Shown in pieces: positions 1 through 8,510 of a DNA stretch of 64,000 nt. Under the pieces are notes generated by a model that worked only from the letters and a program-made list of their open reading frames with translations, was not told the DNA's origin and did not search any database. Origin of the DNA: an uncultured Oscillospiraceae bacterium (lineage in GTDB: Bacteria; Bacillota; Clostridia; Oscillospirales; Ruminococcaceae); NCBI GenBank assembly GCA_934481385.1, contig CAKSPD010000007.1:1-64000 (forward strand). The letters are read 5' to 3'. Both the position numbers and the translations under genes were made by a program. Within the stretch, counting starts at the first letter, position 1. Each line of letters begins with the position of its first letter.

Positions 1-76
1 AGGGGTATAGCTCAGTTGGTAGAGCAGTGGTCTCCAAAACCACGTGCCGAGGGTTCAAGTCCTTCTGCCCCTGCCA
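1..76 (+). tRNA. tRNA-Trp (CCA anticodon)
   Basis: A complete cloverleaf starts at the first base of the window. The seven-base acceptor stem (1-7 with 66-72) closes, the anticodon CCA lies at 34-36 after U33, the T-loop GTTCAAG is present, and the 3' CCA is encoded. It reads UGG (Trp). Any upstream promoter or neighbouring tRNA lies outside the window. Confidence 0.96.
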
Positions 77-85
77 TATTTTTTG

Positions 86-114
86 AAAAAGTCCGGTTTT
101 TCCGGACTTTTTTT
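86..114 (+). terminator. Intrinsic terminator after tRNA-Trp
   Basis: The inverted repeat AAAAAGTCCGG / CCGGACTTTTT is followed by a T run. It ends the tRNA transcript before the phoP-like promoter. Confidence 0.85.
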
Positions 115-122
115 GTTTGCAC

Positions 123-151
123 TTGATTTCTTTAATTTAAAATGCTATAAT
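123..151 (+). promoter_or_regulatory. Sigma-A promoter of the phoP-phoR-like operon
   Basis: TTGATT (123-128) and TATAAT (146-151) are 17 bases apart. The ATG of the response regulator follows at 183 behind an AAAGGGGG ribosome site. Confidence 0.75.
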
Positions 152-182
152 ATATGTAATTTTTTAAAGGGGGAATTTTAAA

Positions 183-863
183 ATGTCACTTGTTTACTGT
201 GTTGAGGACGACATCGGTATAAGGGAACTTATACTTTGTGCATTGAAATCAGGCGGATATGAAGTTTTTGGATTTGAAAACGAAAAAGAACTTATGAAAA
301 ATCTTAAAGATGATATACCGTCTTTGATTCTCCTTGATATAATGCTTCCCGGACAGGACGGATTCGGTATTCTTGAATTTCTTAAAAATGACAGTATTTA
401 TAAGGATATTCCGGTAATAATGCTTACTGCAAAATCAAGTGAGCTGGATAAGGTAAAGGGGCTTGAAATGGGAGCTGATGACTATATAACGAAACCTTTC
501 GGAATAATGGAACTTCTTTCAAGAATAAAAGCTGTTTTAAGACGTTCGGGTTCAAATGAAAATATTTCACAGATTATAAAAATAGACAGGCTTATAATAG
601 ATATGCAGAAAAGAACTGTATTCTATGATAAAAATGAGGTAACTCTTACATACAAGGAATTTGAACTTTTAAGCTATCTCGGACGCCACAGAGGAAAGGC
701 TATTTCCCGTGAAAAGCTTATGATTAATGTATGGGGATTTGATTATGAGGGTGAAAGCCGTACTGTTGATGCCCATATAAAAACACTTCGTCAGAAACTT
801 GAAACAGCAGGTTGCAGTGATATTGTAATGACTGTCAGAGGATATGGATATAAGATAGTATGA
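183..863 (+). CDS. phoP: OmpR/PhoB-family response regulator (PhoP-like)
   Basis: This 226-residue protein has the two-domain OmpR/PhoB layout. The receiver domain (about 1-120) has the acidic pocket D9/D10, the phospho-acceptor D52 in LLDIMLPGQDG, and K104 in TKPFG. A winged-helix DNA-binding domain follows (about 128-226). The ATG is set by an AAAGGGGG ribosome site. It overlaps the histidine kinase by four bases (ATGA), so the pair is translationally coupled. The partner kinase type and the phosphate transporter downstream with PhoP-box-like repeats favour a phosphate-starvation role. The symbol rests on that context; other OmpR regulators look alike at this level. Confidence 0.88.
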   Translation: MSLVYCVEDDIGIRELILCALKSGGYEVFGFENEKELMKNLKDDIPSLILLDIMLPGQDGFGILEFLKNDSIYKDIPVIMLTAKSSELDKVKGLEMGADDYITKPFGIMELLSRIKAVLRRSGSNENISQIIKIDRLIIDMQKRTVFYDKNEVTLTYKEFELLSYLGRHRGKAISREKLMINVWGFDYEGESRTVDAHIKTLRQKLETAGCSDIVMTVRGYGYKIV

Positions 864-2206
864 AAAAGAAACTTTACAGAAATATGATGCTTGTTGCATT
901 TATATCAGTAATTGTATTTGCTGTGTTCGATACAATTTCTGATATTTTTTTCCCTGAAAAATTTTATATGAAACTTATTTTTATTTTTGTTTCACTTATT
1001 ATAAGTTTTGGAATAACACTTTTTATTACAAATATGCTTTCAAAGGGAATAATAAAATCCTTTAAAAACTTTGCCGGACAGATTGAAAAATTCAACAGCG
1101 GAGAAGATTCTGAAATTGAAACGGAATACAGTGAATTTCAGTCAATAGCTGATACGGTTTCAGGTCTTAACAGAAAAGTTGACAAATATAAAGGAAGATG
1201 GCGTAACGAAAGTGAAAAAATTGCACTTATATTTGAAAATATGATAGAAGGAATGGTTATTCTTGATGAAAACGGATATATTATAAATATCAATAAAAGT
1301 GCTGTGAATATTTTTACTGATAAGGAATATGTATCAGGAATGACTCATATTTCAAAATTAACGGACTGCAAGGAACTTATCGGATTTCTTTCTGATAACG
1401 AAAAAAGCCGTACAATACAGGATATTACTCTTGAAAACGGCAGAAAACTTTATGCTTATGCAAACAGAGTTAAAATATCAAGTAATGACTGTATAATAAT
1501 TATATTCACTGATGTAAGCCAGAAATTTGATGCCGAAAAGTTAAGGCGTGAATTTTCAGCGAATGTATCACATGAGCTTAAAACTCCTCTCACAACTATA
1601 AGAGGATTCGGAGAACTTTTCGGAAGCGGTATGATTACTGATACAGAGGATATAAAAAAATACGGTTCACGTATACAGCAGGAAAGCCAGAGATTGTTAT
1701 TCCTTATTAATGATATAATAAGACTTTCGGAACTTGATGAAAATAATGAAGTAGTTACTTCAAGCGTAAATCTTATGGATACTGCAAGGGAAACCGCTGA
1801 AATTCTTTCAGAAAAAGCTAAGAATGCAGATGTAAGCATTATCTTTGAAGGTGACGAAAATCTTTGCTGTATGTGCAATGAAAGCTATATAAGAGAACTT
1901 TTCACAAATCTTATAGATAATTCGATAAAGTATAACAAAAAGGGCGGTTATGTTAAAGTAAGCGTAAATTTTCGTGACGGGAAAAATGTAATCATTGTAA
2001 AGGATAACGGAATAGGTATTCCTGAAAGTGACACTGAAAGAATTTTTGAAAGATTTTATCGTGTCGATAAAAGTCATTCACGTCAGACGGGCGGAACAGG
2101 TCTTGGACTTTCGATTGTAAAGCATATTGTTGCTTATCACAGCGGTACTGTACAGCTTAAAAGCAAGCTCGGTGAAGGTACTGAAATAACTGTTTGTCTG
2201 CCTTGA
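860..2206 (+). CDS. phoR: Membrane sensor histidine kinase (PhoR-like)
   Basis: This is a 448-residue sensor kinase. Two transmembrane segments (about 10-28 and 38-60) bracket only a very short outer loop, so it probably senses within or through the membrane. A HAMP-like stretch and a PAS-like domain (about 118-222) follow. The HisKA box carries H238 in the SHELKTPL motif. The ATPase domain has the N box (N350, N354), the DNGIGIP G1 box (382-388) and the GGTGLGLSIV G2 box (411-420). It starts inside the last codons of the response regulator. B. subtilis PhoR has a larger outer domain, so this is the short clostridial form. Phosphate signalling is inferred from the neighbours. Confidence 0.87.
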   Translation: MKKKLYRNMMLVAFISVIVFAVFDTISDIFFPEKFYMKLIFIFVSLIISFGITLFITNMLSKGIIKSFKNFAGQIEKFNSGEDSEIETEYSEFQSIADTVSGLNRKVDKYKGRWRNESEKIALIFENMIEGMVILDENGYIININKSAVNIFTDKEYVSGMTHISKLTDCKELIGFLSDNEKSRTIQDITLENGRKLYAYANRVKISSNDCIIIIFTDVSQKFDAEKLRREFSANVSHELKTPLTTIRGFGELFGSGMITDTEDIKKYGSRIQQESQRLLFLINDIIRLSELDENNEVVTSSVNLMDTARETAEILSEKAKNADVSIIFEGDENLCCMCNESYIRELFTNLIDNSIKYNKKGGYVKVSVNFRDGKNVIIVKDNGIGIPESDTERIFERFYRVDKSHSRQTGGTGLGLSIVKHIVAYHSGTVQLKSKLGEGTEITVCLP

Positions 2207-2244
2207 TTTGCTGATTTTTTGTTAAAATTTACTAAAAGCTCAAT

Positions 2245-2298
2245 TTTACACGAATTTTACAGAATCAGCACTTTGGTTTTACAATGATGTTATATAAT
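2245..2298 (+). promoter_or_regulatory. PhoP-box-like repeats and promoter of the Na/Pi cotransporter
   Basis: Three TTTACA hexamers lie at 2245-2250, 2256-2261 and 2278-2283. Their starts are 11 and 22 bases apart, so all sit on the same helix face, as in the repeats bound by Bacillus PhoP. A TATAAT -10 box (2293-2298) lies nine bases after the last repeat and there is no good -35 box, which is typical of an activated promoter. The phoP-phoR-like pair ends at 2206. Confidence 0.7.
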
Positions 2299-2339
2299 CA
2301 TAGAGTGAAAAATAAAAAGAAATGATGGGAGTATTTTAA

Positions 2340-4097
2340 ATGAGTATTTTTAACGTATTTACCCTGCTCGGAGGCCTTGCCTTTTTCCTCTATGGAATGA
2401 ATATCATGGGTGATGCCCTTGAAAGAAAAGCGGGCAGCAAACTGAAGTCAATACTTGCAAACCTTACATCAAACACATTTAAAGGATTTCTTCTCGGACT
2501 TGTTGTTACGGCTATTATACAGTCGTCATCTGCTACTACTGTAATGGTTGTTGGTTTTGTAAACTCCGGAATTATGAATCTTCATCAGGCTGTCGGAGTA
2601 ATTATGGGTGCAAACCTCGGTACTTCTGTAACATCATGGCTTCTCAGCCTTACAGGAATTGAAGGCGAATCATTCTGGGTTCAGATTTTAAAGCCTTCTT
2701 CATTTACCCCTTTGCTTGCTTTTATAGGCATAGTAATGGTAATGTTTATAAAGGATAAAAGCAAGCATGATACAGCATATATTCTCATAGGTTTTGCTGT
2801 TCTTATGTTTGGTATGGAAACGATGTCAGGAGCTGTTGAGCCTCTTGCAGAATCCGAAAAATTCCAGCAGGTACTCCTTCTTTTCTCAAATCCGATACTT
2901 GGTCTTATTGTCGGAACTGTATTTACTGCAATAGTTCAGTCATCATCAGCATCAGTCGGTATTCTTCAGGCACTCACTCTTACGGGAAGTGTTACTTATG
3001 GAACGGCTATTCCGATTGTAATGGGACAGAATATCGGTACTTGCGTAAGTGCATTGATTTCTTCCATCGGTGCAAGCAAAAATGCAAAACGTGCAGCGGT
3101 AATACATCTCAGCTTTAACCTTATAAGTGCTGTTATATGCCTTACTGTTTATTATCTGCTTTATACAATAATAGGATTTTCATTTGTGAATGATAAGGCA
3201 AGCCCTCTCGGAATTGCAATTGTTCATACAGTATTCAAGATATTTGCACTTACACTTCTTATGCCGTTTACAAGACAGCTTGAAAAACTTTCATATGTTA
3301 TTATCAAGGATAATGAGGAGGATAAAGATAAAGTATCACTTCTCGATGAAAGACTTTTTTCAACTCCTGCTGTTGCCGTTGAAAGATGCGATAACATTGC
3401 ACTTGATATGGCTGAAATATCAATGCAGAGCCTTAAAAATTCAATGAATATTATCTTTGATTATGATGATAAAAAGGCAGAACAGATTTTAAAAGATGAA
3501 AATACTGTTGATAAATATGAAGATGAACTCGGTTCATATCTTGTAAAGCTCGGAGCAATTGGCTTATCGGATTCAGACAGCAGAGATGTTTCAAAACTGC
3601 TCAGAATTATCGGTGACCTCGAACGTATAAGTGACCATTCAGTTAATATTCTTGAATCCGCAAAGGAAATACAGAGCAAGAATCTCAGCTTTTCAGAATC
3701 TGCAAAGAAAGAACTTTCAGTTATGATGAATGCAATAAGCGATATTCTTGACATCACTCTTGATGCATTCAGAAATGATGACCTTAAAAAAGCTTATGAA
3801 GTTGAACCTCTTGAACAGGTTGTTGACAATCTTCAGAATCTTCTGAAGAAAAGACATGTTTCAAGACTCCGCAAAAAAGAATGTACCATTGAAATGGGAT
3901 TCGTTCTTGCAGATATTCTTACAAACCTCGAAAGAGTTTCCGACCACTGTTCAAATATTGCAATCTGTATGATTGAAATTGCTCATGAAAGCTTTGATAC
4001 TCATGGATATATTCAGGAGCTTAAACTTAATCATGATAAGGAATTTGATGAGAATGTTCAAAAATTAAGCAGAAAATATATGCTTGAATCAGTCTGA
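2340..4097 (+). CDS. Na/phosphate cotransporter family protein with C-terminal PhoU-like domain
   Basis: This 585-residue membrane protein has two copies of the Na/Pi cotransporter repeat, each with a QSSSA signature (Q61 and Q200). About eight to nine hydrophobic segments cover residues 1-320. The C-terminal soluble part (about 340-560) is helical with two PhoU-like repeats. In this family (NptA/YjbB type) the membrane part moves phosphate with sodium and the PhoU part is thought to regulate transport. A GGGAG ribosome site precedes the ATG. The PhoP-box-like promoter upstream links it to the two-component pair. Transport direction cannot be told from sequence; E. coli YjbB exports phosphate. 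Confidence 0.9.
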   Translation: MSIFNVFTLLGGLAFFLYGMNIMGDALERKAGSKLKSILANLTSNTFKGFLLGLVVTAIIQSSSATTVMVVGFVNSGIMNLHQAVGVIMGANLGTSVTSWLLSLTGIEGESFWVQILKPSSFTPLLAFIGIVMVMFIKDKSKHDTAYILIGFAVLMFGMETMSGAVEPLAESEKFQQVLLLFSNPILGLIVGTVFTAIVQSSSASVGILQALTLTGSVTYGTAIPIVMGQNIGTCVSALISSIGASKNAKRAAVIHLSFNLISAVICLTVYYLLYTIIGFSFVNDKASPLGIAIVHTVFKIFALTLLMPFTRQLEKLSYVIIKDNEEDKDKVSLLDERLFSTPAVAVERCDNIALDMAEISMQSLKNSMNIIFDYDDKKAEQILKDENTVDKYEDELGSYLVKLGAIGLSDSDSRDVSKLLRIIGDLERISDHSVNILESAKEIQSKNLSFSESAKKELSVMMNAISDILDITLDAFRNDDLKKAYEVEPLEQVVDNLQNLLKKRHVSRLRKKECTIEMGFVLADILTNLERVSDHCSNIAICMIEIAHESFDTHGYIQELKLNHDKEFDENVQKLSRKYMLESV

Positions 4098-4104
4098 AAA
4101 AAAG

Positions 4105-4130
4105 AAAGCAGGTTCTGCCTGCTTTTTTTT
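4105..4130 (+). terminator. Intrinsic terminator
   Basis: Stem AAAGCAGG / CCTGCTTT with a five-base loop, then a run of T. It ends the phosphate transporter transcript. Confidence 0.88.
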
Positions 4131-4132
4131 CA

Positions 4133-4161
4133 TTGACAAAATAATCTTATTTTGATATAAT
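4133..4161 (+). promoter_or_regulatory. Sigma-A promoter
   Basis: A consensus TTGACA (4133-4138) and TATAAT (4156-4161), 17 bases apart, precede the first cyclophilin-like lipoprotein. Confidence 0.85.
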
Positions 4162-4194
4162 AATTATGAAAATTATTTCAGCGTGAGGTTTTTT

Positions 4195-5007
4195 ATGAAG
4201 AAGAATGTTAAAGGTCTTAAAATAGCAGTATTATTTTCTTTTATATTGTTTATAATATCTTTGTGCTTTGTTGCATGTACAAATTATTTTTCTGGTAAGT
4301 CCCGTATAGAGCTTGATATGGATTCAATAGAATTTGTCCAGTTTGAAGAACCAAAGGAAAATGATACCATTGCAACAATAAAAACTACTCTCGGAGATAT
4401 AAAGGCTGTGCTTTATCCTCAGTATTCCCCTAATGCTGTTCAGAACTTTATTGAACTTGCTGAAAGCGGATATTATAACAATACCTATGTATTCCATTCA
4501 GAAAAGGGAATATATACAGCTATGGGTTCTCCTCTTAAAGACGGTACACTTCCGGAAGGATATGATGAATCAAGAGAACTTGTTGAAATGGAGCTTAATC
4601 AGAATCTCTGGCCTTTTAAAGGTGCTATATGTTCTATGAATACAACTGTCAAAAAAAGTTTCTGGGATTTTCTTAAAAGTGATGCAACATACTACTGCGG
4701 AAGCCGTTTCTGCGTTATCAATTCAATAGATTTTACTGATGAAGTAAAAGAGCAGATGTACAGCTATTCTTCTGATACAAAAATTCCTGACGCCTTTATA
4801 GAACATGGCGGTATACCGAATTTTTCACAGCAGATTACTGTAATAGGACAGACATATGAAGGGTTTGATGTTATCGATAAACTTACAAATCTTGAAGTAC
4901 AGCCGAGTGATGACGATACCTCAAAAATTCCTGTTGAAGATGTAATGATTCTTTCTGTCGAAATAGGGAAATATTCAGAATCAAATTCATCACTAACAAC
5001 AAAATAA
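4195..5007 (+). CDS. Cyclophilin-like lipoprotein, probably catalytically impaired
   Basis: The N-terminus is basic then hydrophobic and ends in a lipobox (LCFVAC), so this is a secreted lipoprotein. The rest resembles a cyclophilin: it opens with TLGDIKAVLYP and has the PNAVQNFIELAESGYY helix. Where active cyclophilins read FHRVI and then MIQGGDP, this one reads VFHSEKG and TAMGSP, so the catalytic Arg and the QGGDP strand are gone. It may be a chaperone or structural relic rather than an isomerase. An in-frame GTG at 4183 exists, but GTGAGG is best read as the ribosome site for ATG 4195. The intact-looking paralogue lies directly downstream with its own promoter. Confidence 0.75.
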   Translation: MKKNVKGLKIAVLFSFILFIISLCFVACTNYFSGKSRIELDMDSIEFVQFEEPKENDTIATIKTTLGDIKAVLYPQYSPNAVQNFIELAESGYYNNTYVFHSEKGIYTAMGSPLKDGTLPEGYDESRELVEMELNQNLWPFKGAICSMNTTVKKSFWDFLKSDATYYCGSRFCVINSIDFTDEVKEQMYSYSSDTKIPDAFIEHGGIPNFSQQITVIGQTYEGFDVIDKLTNLEVQPSDDDTSKIPVEDVMILSVEIGKYSESNSSLTTK

Positions 5008-5072
5008 TATTATGCATAAATACAGTTTATTGTTGAAATTGGCATTATTATATTAAAATGTTCGTTTTTCGC

Positions 5073-5101
5073 TTTACAAATCGGTTTTTATGATATATAA
5101 T
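5073..5101 (+). promoter_or_regulatory. Sigma-A promoter
   Basis: TTTACA (5073-5078) and TATAAT (5096-5101) with a 17-base spacer, upstream of the second cyclophilin-type lipoprotein. Confidence 0.75.
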
Positions 5102-5175
5102 AACTAAGAGTATAATCATTACTCGCTATAATAATGTATATGCTTTTTATTAAATCTGACTTATGGAGGATATAT

Positions 5176-5961
5176 ATGTTAAAAAAGATTCTGACAACAG
5201 CTCTTTGTATCTCACTTCTTGCCTGTTCTATGACAGCCTGTGGCAAAGAAGTTGAACTTAAAGATAATTCATCAGGTTCACAATCCTCATCTGCTGATTT
5301 GCAGGCAGGAGAATATGCGAACTTTACTGCTCCGGAAAAGGGTGAGCAGATTATAATTATGACTGTCAAGGATATGGGCGATATAAAAATAAAGCTCTTT
5401 CCCGACCTCGCTCCGACAGGTGTTAAAAACTTCGTTGAGCTTGCAAAACAAGGCTATTATGATGAACTTATTTTCCACCGTGTAATCAATAATTTTATGA
5501 TTCAGGGCGGTGACCCTAAGGGTAACGGTACAGGCGGAAATCCGGCTGACGGAATAACCTTTGAAGCCGGTGATGCTTCTCCGTATCTTACTCATGTTTC
5601 CGGAGCTGTTGCCTATGCAAACAGCGGTTCTACTGCAACTAACGGCAGTCAGTTCTATATCGTTACCGGTGAAAAGTATGATGACAATACTCTTTCACAG
5701 ATGGAACAGGCTTATGGAACTTCATATTCCGATTCCTTTAAAGAACTCTATAAAACAATCGGTGGTGCTCCATGGCTTGACGGAAGCTATACTATATTCG
5801 GTCAGGTTTTTGACGGCCTTGATGTAGTATATAAAATTCAGGAAGTTTCTACTGATGCAAATGACAAGCCTTATGACTCTGTTGTTATCGAGTCAGTAAA
5901 AGTTGCTGAATATGACGGCGGAGAGCTTAAATGGTATATAAGCGATTATGCTGAACAGTGA
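5176..5961 (+). CDS. Peptidyl-prolyl cis-trans isomerase, cyclophilin-type lipoprotein
   Basis: The ATG at 5176 follows a GGAGG site. An in-frame start at 5134 is less likely because it precedes the signal peptide. The leader ends in a lipobox (SMTAC) and a Ser-rich linker follows. The cyclophilin domain carries FHRVINNFMIQGGDP, with the catalytic Arg, and SQFYIVTG. These enzymes rotate Xaa-Pro bonds and assist folding of exported proteins outside the membrane. Insertions relative to human CypA, such as the stretch around the SDSFKELYK segment, are normal in clostridial lipoproteins. It is the active-looking partner of the degenerate paralogue upstream. Confidence 0.9.
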   Translation: MLKKILTTALCISLLACSMTACGKEVELKDNSSGSQSSSADLQAGEYANFTAPEKGEQIIIMTVKDMGDIKIKLFPDLAPTGVKNFVELAKQGYYDELIFHRVINNFMIQGGDPKGNGTGGNPADGITFEAGDASPYLTHVSGAVAYANSGSTATNGSQFYIVTGEKYDDNTLSQMEQAYGTSYSDSFKELYKTIGGAPWLDGSYTIFGQVFDGLDVVYKIQEVSTDANDKPYDSVVIESVKVAEYDGGELKWYISDYAEQ

Positions 5962-6021
5962 AATGATGGGATAATAAAGGAATTTTACTGATAAATTCCT
6001 GAAAATAAGGAGAGAAAGTTT

Positions 6022-7326
6022 TTGGATAAATTTGTTATAAGGGGCGGTCACCGTCTGAGCGGAGAAGTCGTTATAAGCGGAGCAAAAAACTCCGCTGTGG
6101 CAATTCTTCCTGCTGTAATACTTTCAGATGAACCATGTGTCATAAATAACGTTCCTTCTATAAGCGATGTTAATATAATGCTTAGAATAATGAAGGAAAT
6201 GGGTGCTGAAATCACACCTCTTTCAAGAACATCATACAGAATCGATGCGACTAATATAAAAAGATGCTGTGTTTCATATGAACCTGCAAGAAAAATGAGA
6301 GCATCATATTATTTTCTCGGAGCTTTGCTGGGAAAATACCACAAGGCAAGAGTTTCTATGCCCGGAGGCTGTCCACTTGGCGACAGACCTATTGACCAGC
6401 ATCTTAAAGCCTTTTCTGTACTCGGTGCAGATTATACAATAAGTCAGGGAATGATTGACCTTAAATGCGATAAGCTTACAGGCGGTCAGATATTCTTTGA
6501 CGTTGTAACTGTCGGTGCAACCATGAATGCAATTCTCGCAGCAGTAAGGGCAGAAGGTCTTACTGTCATAGAAAATGCTGCTAAAGAACCTCATATAGTT
6601 GACCTCGCAAATTTTCTCAATTCTATGGGTGCAAATATTATGGGAGCAGGTACAGATGTAATCAAGATTAAGGGAGTAAAATATCTTAAAGGTACAACAT
6701 ACACTGTTATTCCCGACCAGATTGAAGCAGGAACTTTTATGATTGCAGCGGCAGCTACAAACGGCAATGTACTTATTAAAAACATTATTCCCAAACACCT
6801 TGAATCAATAACGAAAAAACTTGAAAAAATCGGTGTTACTGTTGAACAGGGAGATGACAGCGTAAGAGTTTATGTTGACGGGCCTCTTGTAAAGGCAAGC
6901 GTCAAAACAACTCCTCACCCCGGATTCCCTACTGATATGCAACCTCAGATTGCTACACTTCTTACTCTCGCAGAGGGTACAAGTATTGTTACAGAAGGTG
7001 TATGGGAACAACGTTTCAGATATGTTGATGAACTTCGCAGAATGGGTGCGGATATATCTGTTGACGGAAAAGTTGCAGTTATTGAAGGTACAGGACATCT
7101 CACAGGAGCTCCTGTAAAAGCATGTGACCTCAGAGCAGGTGCAGCACTTATAATTGCAGGACTTGCTGCGGAAGGTGTAACTGAAATTGAAGATATTTAC
7201 CATATTGAACGTGGTTATGACTGTATGGAAAAGAAACTGCGTGACCTCGGTGCAGATATTGAAAAGGTGAGCTTTCCTGATGAGAAAGTTTCCGAAAAAA
7301 ATGAAAATCAGCAAAGTATAGCATAA
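6022..7326 (+). CDS. murA: UDP-N-acetylglucosamine 1-carboxyvinyltransferase (MurA)
   Basis: This 434-residue protein has the usual MurA length. It transfers enolpyruvate from PEP to UDP-GlcNAc, the first committed step of peptidoglycan synthesis, in the cytoplasm. Visible signatures are the KN pair (K22, N23), the active-site loop MPGGCPLGDRPID with C117, and the FPTDMQPQ motif. C117 is the residue alkylated by fosfomycin, so the target is the sensitive form. The start is TTG behind AAGGAGAG. It lies 60 bases after the cyclophilin gene with no clear terminator between them, so the two may be co-transcribed. A second murA elsewhere is common in Firmicutes. Confidence 0.95.
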   Translation: MDKFVIRGGHRLSGEVVISGAKNSAVAILPAVILSDEPCVINNVPSISDVNIMLRIMKEMGAEITPLSRTSYRIDATNIKRCCVSYEPARKMRASYYFLGALLGKYHKARVSMPGGCPLGDRPIDQHLKAFSVLGADYTISQGMIDLKCDKLTGGQIFFDVVTVGATMNAILAAVRAEGLTVIENAAKEPHIVDLANFLNSMGANIMGAGTDVIKIKGVKYLKGTTYTVIPDQIEAGTFMIAAAATNGNVLIKNIIPKHLESITKKLEKIGVTVEQGDDSVRVYVDGPLVKASVKTTPHPGFPTDMQPQIATLLTLAEGTSIVTEGVWEQRFRYVDELRRMGADISVDGKVAVIEGTGHLTGAPVKACDLRAGAALIIAGLAAEGVTEIEDIYHIERGYDCMEKKLRDLGADIEKVSFPDEKVSEKNENQQSIA

Positions 7327-7327
7327 A

Positions 7328-7355
7328 AAAAACGGGCATCAAGCCCGCTTTTTTA
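7328..7355. terminator. Bidirectional terminator between murA and the purA-like gene
   Basis: Stem CGGGC / GCCCG (7333-7337 and 7343-7347), flanked by A runs on the left and T runs on the right. It works in both directions and separates two convergent genes. Confidence 0.85.
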
Positions 7356-8495
7356 TTTTATGTTTTCTCTTGTTTCACCATAAGAACAGTAAAGTTTTTC
7401 AGATTTTATACTCTCCGCAATATTATGCGGAGAGATTTTTTTGTCTTTGCATATGATTTCACCTGTTTCATCAAGATGAGTTACACATAAGGAAATACAG
7501 TCATTTTCAGTAAGAAACTTTCTTTCAAGATTTATGGATTTTAAAAATTCATCAGTATCAAAAAATCCGTATCTGAAATTTCCCTGATACTGATTAGTCT
7601 GATTTGTTTTGTCATGCAGATTATATTCAGATGAAATTTCATAACTTTCAGTATTGAATTTTCCTGCACCATGACGTGTAAAATATGAACGTGTCACATA
7701 GCATATTTCTGTTTCTGTATCAGAAAACTGATTTAAAATTGTGCGGACATTTTTCATTCCCGTATTTGAAGGAGTGAGATTCGGAAAATATTCCATTCTG
7801 TCGCAGTCAAGAAGAAGTCCCTGAGCTCCCTCAAATACAGCATTATTATATCTTTCAAGTATGCTGTCATCACAGGTATGGGCTATTCTTTTCATTCTGA
7901 AAAAATCATCAACGAAATTTGCAGTAATATTATCATCATAAAGAAGTTCGGAAAGTTCATTCGGAATTTTATCAAATCCAAGATTTTTAAGACGTTCCGG
8001 AACATATACACTATTAATATACCTGATTTTTTCGCAGAGCTGATTTTCAGAAAAACTATTGCCAAAATCAATTCTTAAAAAGTCGTTTCTTAATTTCGTT
8101 TCATATATCCCGAAACCGCAACTGCCATGTCTTTTTTTGCCTCTTGAATTTTCCGCAAACTGATTAATCATCATATCACATGGCAGTGATACACAGGCTT
8201 TTTCTGATATATAAATTTCACATTCAGGAATTATGGAATGTTCTTTCATGAACATAATAGGATTTATAGTGAAAAATTCTGAAAGATATGTATCTGCACC
8301 GCTGAATGTTCCCGAACCTATGTGGGAAAATACATGTCTTTTGCCGTCCGGAGTCACAACAGTGTGACCTGCCTGAGCTCCTCCGTTAAATCTTATGTTA
8401 AGGGATTTTTTATTCTGACTGCAAAAATAATCAGTCATAAGTCCCTTTCCCTCATCTCCGAAATTCGCACCGATAACGGCAAAAGCATGTTTCAT
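7353..8495 (-). CDS. Divergent adenylosuccinate synthetase homologue (PurA-like)
   Basis: At 380 residues it is about 50 shorter than housekeeping PurA. The GTP loop NFGDEGKG keeps the catalytic Asp (D14), and AGHT keeps the catalytic His (H44). A later VTRSYFTRHGAGKFNTE matches the canonical YTTRVG-GPFPTE strand. The GTTGRGIGP-type nucleotide loop is changed to GSCGFGIYET. The aspartate-binding ATTGRPRR loop is replaced by YQGNFRYG. The core phosphoryl-transfer chemistry therefore looks retained, while the acceptor and amine substrates may differ. It is the third gene of a minus-strand operon with a VWA protein (15-base gap) and a J-domain protein, so purine synthesis is doubtful. Confidence 0.75.
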   Translation of the reverse strand: MKHAFAVIGANFGDEGKGLMTDYFCSQNKKSLNIRFNGGAQAGHTVVTPDGKRHVFSHIGSGTFSGADTYLSEFFTINPIMFMKEHSIIPECEIYISEKACVSLPCDMMINQFAENSRGKKRHGSCGFGIYETKLRNDFLRIDFGNSFSENQLCEKIRYINSVYVPERLKNLGFDKIPNELSELLYDDNITANFVDDFFRMKRIAHTCDDSILERYNNAVFEGAQGLLLDCDRMEYFPNLTPSNTGMKNVRTILNQFSDTETEICYVTRSYFTRHGAGKFNTESYEISSEYNLHDKTNQTNQYQGNFRYGFFDTDEFLKSINLERKFLTENDCISLCVTHLDETGEIICKDKKISPHNIAESIKSEKLYCSYGETRENIK

Positions 8496-8510
8496 AATGA
8501 AATTATCTCC

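Noticed and set aside
6304..7314. Long minus-strand frames opposite murA
   Set aside because: They are shadows of murA codon usage: Cys/Phe/Ile-rich, with no ribosome sites.
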